Assembly (NCBI RefSeq): GCF_003573695.1
Contig: NC_039368.1
Location: forward strand, 14,946,360-15,010,359
Direction of reading: 5' to 3'
DNA from: Papaver somniferum
Taxonomy: Eukaryota > Streptophyta > Magnoliopsida > Ranunculales > Papaveraceae
DNA length: 64,000 bases
Part shown: piece after piece, positions 36,060 to 47,309 of the stretch
Position numbering within the stretch: position 1 is the first letter of the stretch
Layout of the letters: every line of letters starts with the position of its first letter
The notes under the pieces: model-generated
The model's input: the letters and a program-made list of their open reading frames with translations, nothing else
What the model was told of the DNA's origin: nothing
The model's database searches: none
Position numbers and translations under genes: made by a program

Positions 36060-37460
36060 ATACAGTTGAAGAAGTAAATCCTCGTAAATCTGGTAATCCG
36101 TTCACAAAATTACCTCCACTGGAAACAATGGGATGCTTTAAAGCTTACAAAGATACATTAGAACTAGCCAACGTGGAAGTACTGGAGATATACTTTGAGC
36201 ATGCCAACAGCCTGTGAGTACATCAAACTACTTTATATGCTTGTTAAAAAGTTAAATGCATAACAAATTTTGCTTTATAAACAAACAATGCATAATAGAT
36301 TATGCTTTGAAAACATCAATGCATCACAAGTTATGCATACAAAAAAATCAATGCATAACAAATTATTCTTATAATATTTCAATGCATAACAAGTTCTACA
36401 TACAAAAAAAATCAATGCATAACAGTTTATTACATTTTTTGGGTCACTTAAAAAAAAAAAAAAACTTATTGTGTCTTCTGCAGCAATTCGGCTTGGTTTA
36501 TCAAAGAAGGAGAATCAGATGAAGACCCGTACCTATGGGATATTCGGATTCACGGAGATGTAATGACGCAACTGCTGAACAATCAATACCTAGAAGAAAA
36601 TGTATTACACTTCTGCAATTATATGTTGTTCCGTAAGAGGAAAATTGAGAAGGATCTGGTGAGTTATCAACATAGGTATGCTGAGACGGCCTTCATGAGG
36701 CCAGATGCTTGGGTAAGTTAAAAAACGGTTACACCCATTTACTTTAGCTACATAACAACTACTTTTGTTGCATGAAAAATTATTCATCATTGTTTTACTG
36801 CATAACTTGTGATACCCACATTGTTTCTTCTGCACAATAAGTTATTCAGCATTGTTTACTACATCTGTTGTGTAGTATTTTGTTAGAAGCAAGGACCTAG
36901 TTGGGATTTCCAGGTATGTTGAACAATTCATCTTAAATCTACCTATGGAAGTTGAGAAAATGTTCATTCCAATGAACTATAACACAAAGGATTTCCCTAC
37001 TGGTTCACATTGGACATTGTTAGAGTATGACTTCTCTGAGGGTGAGTGGAACTTCTTCAACAGTCTGTCGAGCTATAAAGTTAAATGCAAGCATCAAGCC
37101 GTTCAGATGGAAACTGCTTGTATGCCTTATTTGATCCAAAGATATAACAACCTGAAACTATCAGCAGATGTCGTGTATATAAAGAGAGAAAAACTTGTAT
37201 ACAAGGATATAGTTTTAAACAAGGTCCATGAACAAGGTTCTTACCCCGACTGCCTCATATTTGTATGCTACTATATGAAGATGAGAATGGAGTTAGAAGG
37301 CCAAAATAAATGGCATAAGTTGACGACTGAAGAAGCAATAGCGAAAGTCAACAAGAAGAGACTAAGTTTGACATTGAAAATGCTGACAGATGTGGGTAAC
37401 AGTTGGGCCATATATGCCAATGAAGACTTCTGGGATGCAATAGATGATCTTGGAGTTTGA
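36060..37460 (+). pseudogene. Ulp1-like cysteine protease domain of MULE-1 (3' exons)
   Basis: Exons fit from 36060 (continuing the exon cut by the retrotransposon) to about 36213, from 36481 (acceptor cttctgcag) to 36714, and from about 36914 to the TGA at 37458. The last exon is the C48/Ulp1 catalytic domain, which cleaves SUMO-type modifiers in the nucleus. His is in GSHWTLLEYD (codon 37008), and the Gln (37233) and Cys (37251) are in QGSYPDCLIFVCYYM. The usual catalytic Asp after the His is Asn (FFNSL, codon 37059), and the Gly after Cys is Leu. This part has no stops. Activity is doubtful because of the Asp change and the broken upstream exons. Protease identity is secure from the motif order. 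Confidence 0.75.
36240..36430. repeat. TGCATAAC repeat cluster (intron, MULE-1)
   Basis: About eight copies such as atgcataacaaatt and tgcatcacaagttatgcata within the intron after the exon reading EIYFEHANSL. Confidence 0.8.
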
Positions 37461-37701
37461 ACTGGTATCTATTTATAGTAAGCGAAAACCTTCACTGGTG
37501 TTATGTGTAAAGCTTAACTTCAGTAGTTGGTAAAGCTTAACTTCAGTCTGTCAATATTAACTCGCAAGTAGTTGGTGTAATGTGTTAGTTTATCTGTTAT
37601 ATTACTATGAAGATTAAAAAACTAAATATCTTGTTATATTACTATGTTTATATATATTAATGCTTGTTTCGGTGCATCTATTTGTTTCAAAACTTAGTTA
37701 A

Positions 37702-37722
37702 CGAGGGGGCGCTGCCCCCTCG
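37702..37722. terminator. GC-rich perfect hairpin after the Ulp1-like gene
   Basis: cgagggggc, loop gct, gccccctcg: a 9-bp perfect stem in very AT-rich surroundings, about 240 bp past the stop codon. It could be an RNA 3'-end structure or part of a small inserted element; the function is unknown. Confidence 0.35.
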
Positions 37723-37739
37723 ACCCCAGATTATAAACA

Positions 37740-37990
37740 TAACATGTTATAAATCTTACAAAGTATTGAAGTGAAAACAAGTTGCTAAAAGAATGAACAC
37801 ATAACAGGTTATGCAATACAAAAAAATAATGCATAACATATTAAGCACTGTAAGAAAACAATGCATAACAAATTGTGCATATCTTAAAAAACAAGCATAA
37901 CAAATTATGCATCTAAAAATAATTGCATAAGAAATTATGCATTTGAAAAACAAAAATGCATAAGACAGGTCCTGCATTTAAAAAAAAAGG
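37740..37990. repeat. TGCATAAC repeat cluster (spacer, MULE-1)
   Basis: About nine copies of gcataac and its complement in roughly 250 bp, between the convergent genes. Confidence 0.8.
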
Positions 37991-38149
37991 GCATAACACA
38001 TAGTAAAAAAGAAAATTATTTTTCATAAAACCAATAAGTACTAAGTAAAAAAAAAGTCTTATAAAATAAAAAATATTGTAAATGAAATATGAATTAGTTT
38101 CAAACGTAAAAGTAATAGTCTGAAGAAACCAACAAGCTAAATGCTCTCC

Positions 38150-40848
38150 CTTAACTTCCCTTAGGCTTCTTCGGCGGCATCTTGTAACAGGTAGGCTTCG
38201 TAAAAGTTTGTTTATTGTGATGGCCAATCTCACAACAATTACCACAGCGCACAGCTCTCCTGGGCGGCTTCTCGTAACGGCTGAAATGTCTATTAGCTTG
38301 TGGTCTCCCTGGCGGCCTCCTAACATCAGGCCTGTTTTAGTTCATAATAGGATGAATTGCATGGATGTAGGCATTATTGAAGTATGCAGTAGGGAAATAA
38401 GGTTCAACAAAATCATATGGATTAGAACCAGACATTGTTATCGATGCAAAATAATGCACACATGGAAATACATAGACGCGCCACCTCTGACAGGTACATG
38501 TCCTTGCCTCAAGGTTAACACTATGAGAACTCTCGCCTCCCTCCACTTCATAAACATGAGTATCGGACTGTATAACCATCCAGGTTAAACCCTCATCAAT
38601 AAAAGCCTTCATCTTAGATTCATTCTTCGGTGTGAGAATTGTTATGAAACTTTTACCAGTATTCCGCCTTTCTGACATCATACTCGTCACATCCTTCCTT
38701 GTATGATCCAGAAGAGCATTTGCAGGGAGCTTCTTGTGTACCTTCATCCAACTATTGAAGGATTCAACAAGAGTAGAAGATGTCCTACCATACCTACAAC
38801 CCTGAAAAAAGGCATTTGACCACTTCTCTGGAGGGATATCTAATATATAGTCTGCAACGCAACCACAACCAAGACCCATAATCGTAGCGATGGTAGTTTG
38901 GAAACCTTTGGTACTAAGAGCATACACGGAAGCTTGAAATGAATCAATAACGGCACCATACCTTTCGTCAGATGCATTAATAGGTAATTTCATCTTAAGA
39001 TGATAATAGCAGAAACTATGGAAGGCTCCAGGAAAGTAAAATGGAATCACTCTCTTTAATCCTTCTGCACGATCAGATAAAAATGTGATTGGCCTTTGAT
39101 CATGATCAAGAACATTACTCAAATTCCTCATGAACCATTCCCAGTTATCATTATCTTCACCATGTTCGAGGGCCATGTCTAGTGGAAAGAACCATGCACA
39201 GCAAAAAATATAAAATCAAGCCAGCGTCTACATGAAGTATGTGCAGTGAAAATGCATAATGTCTTATGCATCTAAACTAAATGATGCATAAGACATTATG
39301 CACTTGCATAAAAAGGATGCATAAGATCAGAAAAGTGAAAACAATAATGCATAAGACATTATGCAGCTAAAACAAAATAATGTATAATGTCTTATGCATC
39401 TAAACAGAAATGATGCATAACCAGAAAAGTGAAAACAAAAAATGCATAATATCTTATGCATCTAAACTAAATGATGCATATGAAATTATGCACTTGCATA
39501 AAAAGGATGCATAAGATCAGAAAAGTGAAAACAATAACGCATAAGACATTATGCAGCTAAAACAAAAAAATGTATGATGTCTTATGCATTTAAACAGAAA
39601 TGATGCATAACCAGAAAAGTGAAAAGAATAATGCATAATACATTATAAAGCCAACATAAATAATGCATGAGACATTATGCACATATATAAAAAGGATGCA
39701 TTATCAGAAAAATTACCATTTTCAGCATTGATAGCGGTTGCAGCCAAGAGGCATCCTCTATATCTCCTTGTAAGAAAGGTAGCATCGACATAAACCATGG
39801 GACGAAGGTAACGGTAACCATGGATGCATGCCTCGAAAGCAATAAAAAGACGCACAAACTTATTTGAAGGTGCCTCATCTTCTAAATCAGTTGAACTATC
39901 CTCGTTCGATTCAGGTTCATCCATTTGAACTTGAAAGTCAATACAACTACCAGGATTTGTGCTGCGAATGACATCTACATGCCATACCATATGCGAATAC
40001 GAAATGGCCTCATCACCAAATATATCTTCATACACTTTCTTCCTTCCATTGTAAGCTTGGTAATATTTCACATTGATCCCGTAACTAGTTTTAAGAAACT
40101 TTTTCAAATCAGAAGCTTTGAAACTCGGATCACTTCTAATTTCATCCTTGATAAGACTAGCAACAAATTTACTGCTGAGCCTTTGGAAAATCCTTTCACA
40201 TCCAACACCACAGGTATGACTGCTAACATACTTCTTCACCTTAAGCATCCTGTTTTCAACATCCATAGCACAAACCTTATACTCCCAGGGGCATTTTTCG
40301 TTAGAGCATTTTGCATAGAACCTGCTAGGTTCATTCTTAGTATATACAAGAATACGCCCAGTTTTTAACTCGTATTTCTTTACTGCAAAACATACCTCTG
40401 CGACACCTCCAAAAAAAACTTTATCAACATCACCAAGTAATTTATCCCACCCCTCAGTCCTAAGAACCTTGTTAATAGGCACAGAACCATCTTCAAGGAA
40501 ATTCACCATAGATTCTTCTGGTTCAGGTTCTATTACACGTATACTTGATGAATCTCTACTACGACTGTTTGAAGAGTTGAAGCCAACTTCAATAAGTAAA
40601 TCAAAACTCTTTTGACCTTTATAGTGGCAATGAGATACAAAACACTGAAGCAGAACATCAGAATCTACTCGCACAAACTTGCTTCCATCATTAAAAGAAA
40701 ATTTGAAATGATGAGGTAGTAAACGAGTCCACTTATGGCAAACGGTTGTCTTCAAAGTCTCCATAGTTGTGTTGACATCAACAGGATGTGCTAAGAATTG
40801 ACTAAAGTAGTGAATTACAGCTAGTGCACTAGCAGCAGGCATTTCACC
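38150..40848 (-). pseudogene. MULE-1 transposase (mudrA type)
   Basis: Read leftwards. The exon 40848-39717 starts with ATG at 40842 after the acceptor ctttgcag. An intron (39179-39716, gt-ag, in phase) follows, then the exon from 39178. The first exon has the MuDR DNA-binding domain (CSNEKCPWEYKV, SSHTCGVGC) and the start of the MULE catalytic domain (YVDATFLTRRYRG). The second has LSDRAEGLKR, the CYYHL zinc pair, TLVESFNSW and the SWIM finger CTCQRWRVYVFPCVHY. A TAA at 38337-38339 precedes an in-frame tail (RPPGRPQ and a CGNCCEIGHHNKQTF knuckle whose last Cys is Phe). The enzyme would cut and join element ends. The catalytic region looks intact; the tail is cut off. Confidence 0.82.
39235..39712. 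repeat. ~190-bp tandem repeats of TGCATAA palindromes in the transposase intron
   Basis: The block gcataatgtcttatgcatctaa ... gcataagacattatgcac ... agaaaagtgaaaacaataa is repeated from about 39248, 39436 and 39630. It fills most of the 538-bp intron of the transposase gene on the opposite strand from the Ulp1-like gene. Confidence 0.88.
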
Positions 40849-41799
40849 CTGCAAAGACACAAAACAGAAAAAATCAAACATATCTATCCTACATATTGCT
40901 TCACAAGAATTCTTACTCAAAGTTAAAAGATCTAATCAACAACAGAAAAGACAAATCTACATTAACCATAATCAGATCAGAAATCAACAAGATACAAAAT
41001 CAATAAAATCTCCATTAACGTAACAGAAACAGATCAAAAATAGGAGTGGAAAAACAAATCAAACAAAAAATCGAATAGAACAGAAGCAAAACCTAAAAAA
41101 TTGGTGTATCAACATCAGAACATGAAATCGAAACAAAAATATTAAATCGAAAAGATCTACATTGATCGTAACAATTTCAGAACCTAGAAAAATCAAAAAA
41201 AAAATCAAAAACATGCTTAAAAGATCTGAAAACCGAATCGAAAACCTAAATTAAGCTTCGGAAGCCTAAAATAATATATCCTAATCTTATAGAAACTAAA
41301 ACCTAGAATCAAATCAATATTAAACAAAAATCAGAATCAAGATTGGAATGTAGATCGAACGAACCTGAATCTTGATTTCAGAGTAAATTAAATCTCTCAA
41401 TCAGCTCCTTTTGAATCTCTGAGCTATCAATCTCTCGAAACCGAATGTCATAAAATCAAAGTGAGGCTAAAGCTTGAATTATCTTCGCTGATTAAATTCA
41501 ATCTCCCAAATCATCTCCTTCTTCAGCTCTCGATAATTGAATCTCTCAGCTCTAGCTGATATTCTATCTCCTTCTCCTTCTCAATCGCTCGCTGGTATTC
41601 TATCTCCTTCTACTTTTCATTCTCTCAGCTATAAATCTCTCTCTCGAAACTGAATTTCTCAAAGATAAAACTGAAGCTGTGAACTGAGTTTTTGTTTGGT
41701 GAGGTTAAATTGGGAAATAAAAATAAAGCGTAATTTTGAAAACTCTTGGTGACAGAATAATTTTCACGACCGATTTGGGTGCGCGTGTGATATTTCACG
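40849..41799. other. MULE-1 transposase 5' leader and right subterminal region
   Basis: AT-rich with pyrimidine-rich stretches on the + strand (41380-41650, repeated ctctcagct-like). Probably contains the transposase promoter and first noncoding exon. No coding sequence recognised. Confidence 0.45.
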
Positions 41800-41856
41800 C
41801 GTGTGGGTTTCACAGTAGGAAAAAGTGTAAGAATGGGTCTCCCTGTAGTTTTCACT
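41800..41856 (-). repeat. MULE-1 right terminal inverted repeat
   Basis: The reverse complement resembles the left end at 14245. It is followed by the target duplication taaaaacta (41857-41865). Confidence 0.6.
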
Positions 41857-41865
41857 AAAAACTAT

Positions 41866-41939
41866 CTAAAGTAAAGAGCATCGTACTTTGGCCAGTGGCC
41901 CACAAAATTATAACTTGGGCTAGTTCTAGAGCGATACTT
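41866..41939. other. 74-bp spacer between two MULEs
   Basis: Only unique sequence separating the right MULE-1 duplication from the left MULE-2 duplication. No feature seen. Confidence 0.6.
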
Positions 41940-41948
41940 GTAGTCTTG

Positions 41949-42010
41949 AATGCTGATTTTGGCCATACTGAAATTTTCTAGGCATACTGAATAAAGACAA
42001 AAAAGGATGT
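41949..42010 (+). repeat. MULE-2 left terminal inverted repeat
   Basis: About 45 bp align by eye with the reverse complement of about 51565-51625, sharing an exact tttctaggcatac block. Confidence 0.7.
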
Positions 42011-42216
42011 GAAATAACAAAATCAGAAATCCCCTTAACCGAATTTTTTAATGGCAAATCTACCCTTTACGTATTAGTGTTAGTAATATGGATTAGTAAT
42101 TAAAACTTTTATTTAGTGATTAAGATAATTTTAGAATTATAAAGGTTTGTGTAGATGAAAAAAATTGGGGAAAAAATCAAAGTTTTTATTGAGAAGGAGA
42201 GAAAGGGAAGGAGAAA

Positions 42217-44630
42217 GTGAGAAAAAAATTTCTTCTTGATTCAATGGAGGATGAGGAGGGTCATCATTCATCTAAAAAACCTAGGAAAATACACATCAAC
42301 TATAATAATGATTACCAAATGGCTGATTTCTTAGATTATGAGAGTGATTTTACACAAACTCAAACTCAAGCTCAAACTCAAACGCAAACTCAAGATGGTG
42401 ATATGTATGAGCCAAATTCAGCTGATGAATACATATATGAGGAACCCAATGCTTCTAATACACATGTAAACTTCTATATTATGCTCAATCTCACTTATAT
42501 AGCTCGAAATTATGAAAAGTTTGTAATTTTCCTTCATGGTTCGGCAAAAAAGGTTGAGGTTCGGCTCACATCTATGAGCCGAATCAACCAATTGATGAAT
42601 GGTTCGGCTTGCTGAAACTGTTTAAAGTATGCGCCTAACATATATTTTCCACTTACAACCCATTTGCTAGACACTAGTTAGGCTTATATGAAAGTTTAAT
42701 AGTAAGCCGAACCTACTCCTGAATGACCGGGGATAAAAATAATTACTAGTTCGGCTTATATATCGAAAACCGTATAAGTCGAACATTCATTTGTTATTTT
42801 TTGTGTTAAAATATTGTTACTGGCTCGGCACATATTTAAAATATCGTATAAGCCGAAACATCTAAATGTTCATGGTTCGGCACATTCTATGATTATCGTA
42901 TGAGCCGAACATTACTATTATTTTCCCTTTGTAGTATTTAACCTTGTGATATTCTTTGTAGATCGTGCTTGGCGAACCTGTACCCATGGAAAATCAACCT
43001 GATCCAGTAGACATAATTCACGAATATACCAAGGATCACTTCCAAAATGATTTGGTATGTAAGAAAATTTTGTTTTCCTTAATGTTGTCGGAATATTCCA
43101 AAGTTTTTCTAACTAATTATTTGCTTTGGAATGAACGAAGAATGGAAAACTAAACCCGAAGTTCTGGCTTGGGTTGAGGAACACACGATGAAGATAAATT
43201 GTGTACTAGTTAAAGGACAGCAAAGACGATGGGATCCTTTTGAAATGATTTGTGAGAGAAGTGGAAGTGGCGCTAGGAAGGTTAAAAAGGGTATTGTATA
43301 CGTTGGGAAGACCGAGAGAAAGAATAGGACAAAGACTAAGAAAAGAAATTTCCCTTTCAAGATCGTTTTTAACCTCAAGAATAAGTCCCTTGACAAAGAA
43401 GATAAATATTAGATTATGAATAAATATATGGATTGTCTTCATAACCACCCACGTCCCAAAGACCTTCATGGACATGCAAAAGTAGAGCGACTCAAACCCA
43501 ACGAGTTGCTAGAAGTGGATAAAATGACACGAGCACGTTTGCCACCGTCTAGGATTCTAAGAAAATTGAAGACGGACGACAAGAATAACAAGTCGACTAT
43601 ACAAACTACCTACAATGCAAGACAAAAGATTAGAAGACTCAATTTGCAAGGTAGGATGGTGATGCAACAAGTAATGTGGTTAGGGGTGAAGAATAACTAC
43701 GCTTGTCAAAAGAAGTTGGATGACTTCGGTCAAGTCACACACCTTTTACTTGCGCACCCTGAATGCGTCCAATTGGTTGTATGCTTCCCACAAGTTATTA
43801 TATTGGATTGCACGTACAAGACTAACAACTATGAGATGTCGTTGATGAATATTGTGGGTCATACGTAGACAAAGGCACCGTTTACCGTGGCTTTTTGATT
43901 CTTGAAAAATGAGAAGAAAGAGAGTTATTTTTGGGGGTTAGAACAATTGAAGTCAATCTTCCGGGAGGGTGCTCTTCCTAAAGTGTTCGTTTCCGATCAA
44001 GATTCATCGTTGATGTATGTTATTAACAAGGTATTTCCGGATGCATTCAATTTTCTTTGTACATTTCACATATGGTGCAATGTGAGGAAAAAATGCCAAT
44101 CGAAAATTCAACCACTTAAGTTGAAAGAATTAGAGAATATTGCTAAACTACCGGTGGAGACACGAGTAAAGAAAAAGAAGGAATTCTTGAAAGAATATAA
44201 ACATAATGAGATGTTGTGGGATTATTTCCAAGGTGAATGGGAAGCTTTGGTATGGTCAATCACCGAGGATGTCTATGAAGAAAATTTTAAAATGGTTATT
44301 ATGCATTGGAAGACCGACTACCCCGATATCATTACTTACTTGGTCAAAGATGTGTTGGAACCTAATAAACAAAGGTTCATGTCTTGTTTCACAAATCGGC
44401 ACAAACACTTCGACAACCAAGCCACAAGTATGGTAGAGTCGGCTCATTATCGGTTGAAGAAGAACCTTTTTGGATGTGTTGACACTTTTGTCACGGTTTT
44501 TGATGCAATTGATTAATATTTCAAAAGTGATGTTGTGAGAATTAAAGCCACATTCGAGCATAACCTTATGTTCAGACACAAGCATTATGGTAGTAAATGG
44601 CTACGGGAATTAAATTATAGAGTCTCCCAA
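42217..44630 (+). pseudogene. MULE-2 transposase (FAR1/Jittery-like)
   Basis: Exon 1 (42217-42465) encodes an acidic N-terminus with a QT repeat. A 496-bp in-phase intron (42466-42961) follows, then IVLGEPVPMENQP and, after a second intron, EEWKTKPEVLAWVEEH. The MULE domain has VIILDCTYKTNNYEMSL, VFVSDQDSSLMYVI, FLCTFHIWCNV and SMVESAHYRLKK, covering the two expected Asp residues and the C/H pair. The frame from 43131 to about 44630 is continuous but carries four stops (TAG 43410, TAG 43866, TGA 43896, TAA 44514). A frameshift near 44630 leads into the SWIM region. It would be a cut-and-paste transposase; this copy is dead. Confidence 0.8.
42540..42911. repeat. GTTCGGC hairpin array in transposase intron 1 (MULE-2)
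   Basis: Five to six hairpin units of about 36-40 bp, each starting gttcggc(t/a) and ending taagccgaac or tgagccgaac, e.g. ending at 42714, 42785, 42866 and 42911. They are confined to the intron 42466-42961 and the exon-intron edge. Confidence 0.88.
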
Positions 44631-44634
44631 GTCG

Positions 44635-45099
44635 ATGCAAGAAGTGGATTTTATTGTGACATTAGGCGCCAACTTGGAGGAAGAGTGTGTTTGTAAAATG
44701 AAGACATCTATGGTACTTCCATGCCTCCACGACCTACTTCGGTACAAGGATGGTATCATACCATTTGAGGATATTGATCATTTTTGGAAACAATTAAGCT
44801 TCGATCCTCTCCCAACCGAAGACGACGAGGATGATCTAGAGATATGGGACATGAAAAATGGGAAAAAGTTGGCGGAGATGTATAGGAATATGTCCCGACC
44901 TCAAAAGAAAATCCTATGGGACAACATGATGCCGTTCATGTATCCTTTTACCCAAGAAAATATTTTGGAACCTGAGAAGAGTGAACCGAAAGGTAGGAAG
45001 AGTAAGAAAATGAATAATTTTCAAACTAAACAAGCCAACATGAACTATTGGATACTAAAAGGGATCCATCCGGCGTTCACTACCATGATGCTTAATTGA
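44635..45099 (+). pseudogene. MULE-2 transposase: SWIM-type zinc finger and C-terminal segment
   Basis: In a shifted frame after the transposase core, it encodes CVCKMKTSMVLPCLHDLL, a CxCx(n)CxH SWIM-like finger usual at the end of MULE transposases, then GIIPFEDIDHFWKQLSF, typical of FAR1-related transposases. It ends at TGA 45097. The shift from the previous frame near 44630 is probably a small indel. Confidence 0.7.
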
Positions 45100-45124
45100 A
45101 AGGGCAAAGAAGTAAATTGATAAG

Positions 45125-46189
45125 TTGATGAAGGAGGAAGAAGTCAAAGTTCCAAGAAAACGAGGTCGTCCTAGTATTCAAAAAGCCGAAACAAGTAACA
45201 AAGAGGTGAATGATAATGATTGTTCGTCACAAGCAAAGGATGGTAAAGAGGATGTCAAGGGGAAGGCTAAGATGTATCCTTCACAAACTAAGATAAAGGA
45301 TAAAAGGACCGTACATGAAATTGGTAGGATGAGAGGACCCAAAAGAGATAAGTCTGGTAAGTATTTGAGGCCTATCAATTTTATATACAATAACTACTTG
45401 GAAGATCTATCGCCAATAATTCAGGATTATATTATAGCAACGGACGAAGTTCTATGTGATAAAAATTGTGGATATTATGTCACGGCGGAACAACTTGATC
45501 CTTTAAAGGAAGGGAATAATTCGGTTCCCCCTGAAAATGAAGTGAACTATATTCGACAACGACTGTTACAAACCCTACGTAAAAACATAGAATTCTATAA
45601 GACAATGATGAGAACAGGTCCTAGAGGAGATGCAGGGGTGGCAGCGGAGTACATTGCATTCGAACGTCGTTTTCATGGGGATTTTATCATTACCGAAGAA
45701 CATTGGATGTAAATGCCCATTTGTGGGTTTTTAATAGCGGAGACCTTCGATTGCGTCGTAAATTGTTTCACATGGATGGGTAGTAGCTGTACTTACGCGC
45801 CTCCAACAAAACCTTTCCATGATGGTGTAAAGGATAGAAGACTTGTTATTGGATTTGTTCAAAACTGTCATTTTATCGGCCTTAAACTTAGACCCGGTTG
45901 CCCATTACAACCATTGATGAGTGTGGCCTTTTGTCCCAGATTTGAAAATAATTATGCGATGGATTGGTGTGCAAATTATGCGACGGAAATGGATCTTTGG
46001 ATTTCTTTGAATGTGCAACCCCCAAGTAGACAAGTAATTATGTTTTCAAGTGATGAGGATGAAGATGATAAGCAAGAGGTCAGTGAAGATGATGAGAAAG
46101 AGGTCAGTGAAGATGATAAGCAAGAGGTCAGTGAAGATGATGAGAAAGAGTTCAGTGAAGAGGTTGAGATTCGTTTAGGATCTCCATAA
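45125..46189 (+). pseudogene. OTU-like domain at the transposase C-terminus
   Basis: Basic linker (PRKRGRPS, an AT-hook-like motif), then YLEDLSPIIQDYIIATDEVLCDKNCGYY read as short motifs. 'DKNCG' sits where OTU cysteine proteases have DGNCGF. A later FVQNCHFIGLKL matches the catalytic-His segment in position. One TAA (45710-45712) interrupts the frame, which then continues to an acidic tail of repeated DDEKEVSE units ending at 46187-46189. OTU domains fused to FAR1-type MULE transposases are known in plants. The motif is degraded, so I call it OTU-like with caution. Confidence 0.6.
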
Positions 46190-46329
46190 AAAAAAATTCA
46201 TGGATTTATCCGTATATTTTGTGTCTTTTGATTTTCGTGTATGATGAGGATGATATTTTGAGTAAAATTGCAATTACATGTACCCATAAAAACGAAATAC
46301 TTGAATGATTTACTTTTTGGTTATGGAAC

Positions 46330-46670
46330 GTGTCGTTTTCTGGAAAGTGGAACCATGAACACAGGAGATGGTTCGGCTTGTAACATTAGTTACAGGACAG
46401 CCGAACCCGACAAAGTGATGAAAAGCCAGAGTTTGTTTGTCAGGTTCGGCTTGTACCATTATTTTAATAAAAGCCAAACCTGATAAAAAAAAAAACCAGA
46501 GTTTTTTGTCAGGTTCGTCTTGTAACATTATTTCAATGAAAGCCGAACCTGACCAAAAAAAAATCCAGAGTTACTTTGTTAGGTTCGGATTGTAATATTA
46601 TTTTAAAGACAGCCGAACCATATGTTTCCAAATTCGGTGCATCACTGAAATTACAAGATAAGCCGAACCT
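46330..46670. repeat. GTTCGGC hairpin array downstream of the transposase (MULE-2)
   Basis: Five units with a period of about 65-70 bp, sharing a spacer like ccagagtt.ttttgtcagg between hairpins. The left arm is ggttcggcttgtaac and the right arm agccgaacc. Confidence 0.88.
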
Positions 46671-46793
46671 TGCATGATTCATGAACACAAAAAACATTAT
46701 ATCATTCCAAATAGACTTTCCAAATTCATAGAAAAAGTGGATTACATACCCGTTACATAATAGCCTTAAAATAATTTTTCTAATCGAATTCTT

Positions 46794-47234
46794 CTAATAT
46801 CCAAAACGGGTAATGAGAAACCTTCTAAGAATGTAATAGTGATCTTTATATTCGAAATTCTTTCCTTTCCATCTTCGCCATTCCTCTAGAGCTCGAACTT
46901 CAATTTCAGAGTTTGTTTCACCCTTGAGACGATATAGACTCATAATACGAACTAAAGCTATAAAGTCTTTGACTGTTTTTTTAATAGTTTCAATTCGGCA
47001 AAACAAGCACGCACTATCCCGGTTGTGAGGATATCCCGTTTCGTTGTTGAAGGATTCATGAATTCTAACCAAGTAGTACATACTCATCAAACCCTTCACT
47101 CGTCGTTCTTCACCCTTCTTTGGATAGTATGCTACGTAATTAGTGCAAAGAGACAAATCTTCTTCTAAAGTAAAATCATGAGTTGGGGGTGCCATTTTTT
47201 TTTTGTATATGCTTTGTAGAATATGAAAATCCAT
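46794..47234 (-). CDS. SANT/Myb-like protein of MULE-2 (NAM-associated type)
   Basis: A 146-residue open frame; the likely functional start is the internal Met before APPTHDFTLEEDLSLC. Sequence order FTLEEDLSLCTNYVAYY, then RVKGLMSMYYLVRIHESF, then SEIEVRALEEWRRWKGKNF, then HYYILRRF fits the plant SANT/Myb-like 'NAM-associated' proteins often carried by transposons as DNA-binding partners. It has no internal stops, so it is the best-preserved gene of MULE-2. It lies between the transposase and the PMD gene, convergent with the transposase. It is shorter than family members (usually 250 or more residues). The assignment rests on motif pattern and is moderate. Confidence 0.55.
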   Translation of the reverse strand: MDFHILQSIYKKKMAPPTHDFTLEEDLSLCTNYVAYYPKKGEERRVKGLMSMYYLVRIHESFNNETGYPHNRDSACLFCRIETIKKTVKDFIALVRIMSLYRLKGETNSEIEVRALEEWRRWKGKNFEYKDHYYILRRFLITRFGY

Positions 47235-47309
47235 GTATGTCTATATATAATACAGGTTACAACGGCTATATATTTCAAAAAAGAGTCGTTCATAGATTTG
47301 TGTGTAAAA

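Larger units (their letters stand above)
37461..38149. other. spacer between convergent Ulp1-like and transposase genes
   Basis: Contains the Ulp1-gene 3' flank, a GC-rich hairpin (37702-37722) and a TGCATAAC cluster. No coding sequence. Confidence 0.6.
14245..41856. mobile_element. MULE-1: large Mutator-like element with Ulp1-like gene and mudrA transposase
   Basis: The left end (gggaaacttaggggtagacc) and the reverse complement of the right end (gtgaaaactacagggagacc) form a short, diverged inverted repeat that continues with TTTTC.TAC...CCCACA in both. It is flanked by a 9-bp duplication matching at 8 positions. Without the nested retrotransposon it would be about 11.3 kb. Contents: Ulp1-like multi-exon gene (+), MULE transposase (-), and many TGCATAAC palindromes. 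MULEs carrying Ulp1-like genes are known in plants (Kaonashi-type); this resembles that group. Both genes carry stops, so I infer this copy is not autonomous now. Confidence 0.8.
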
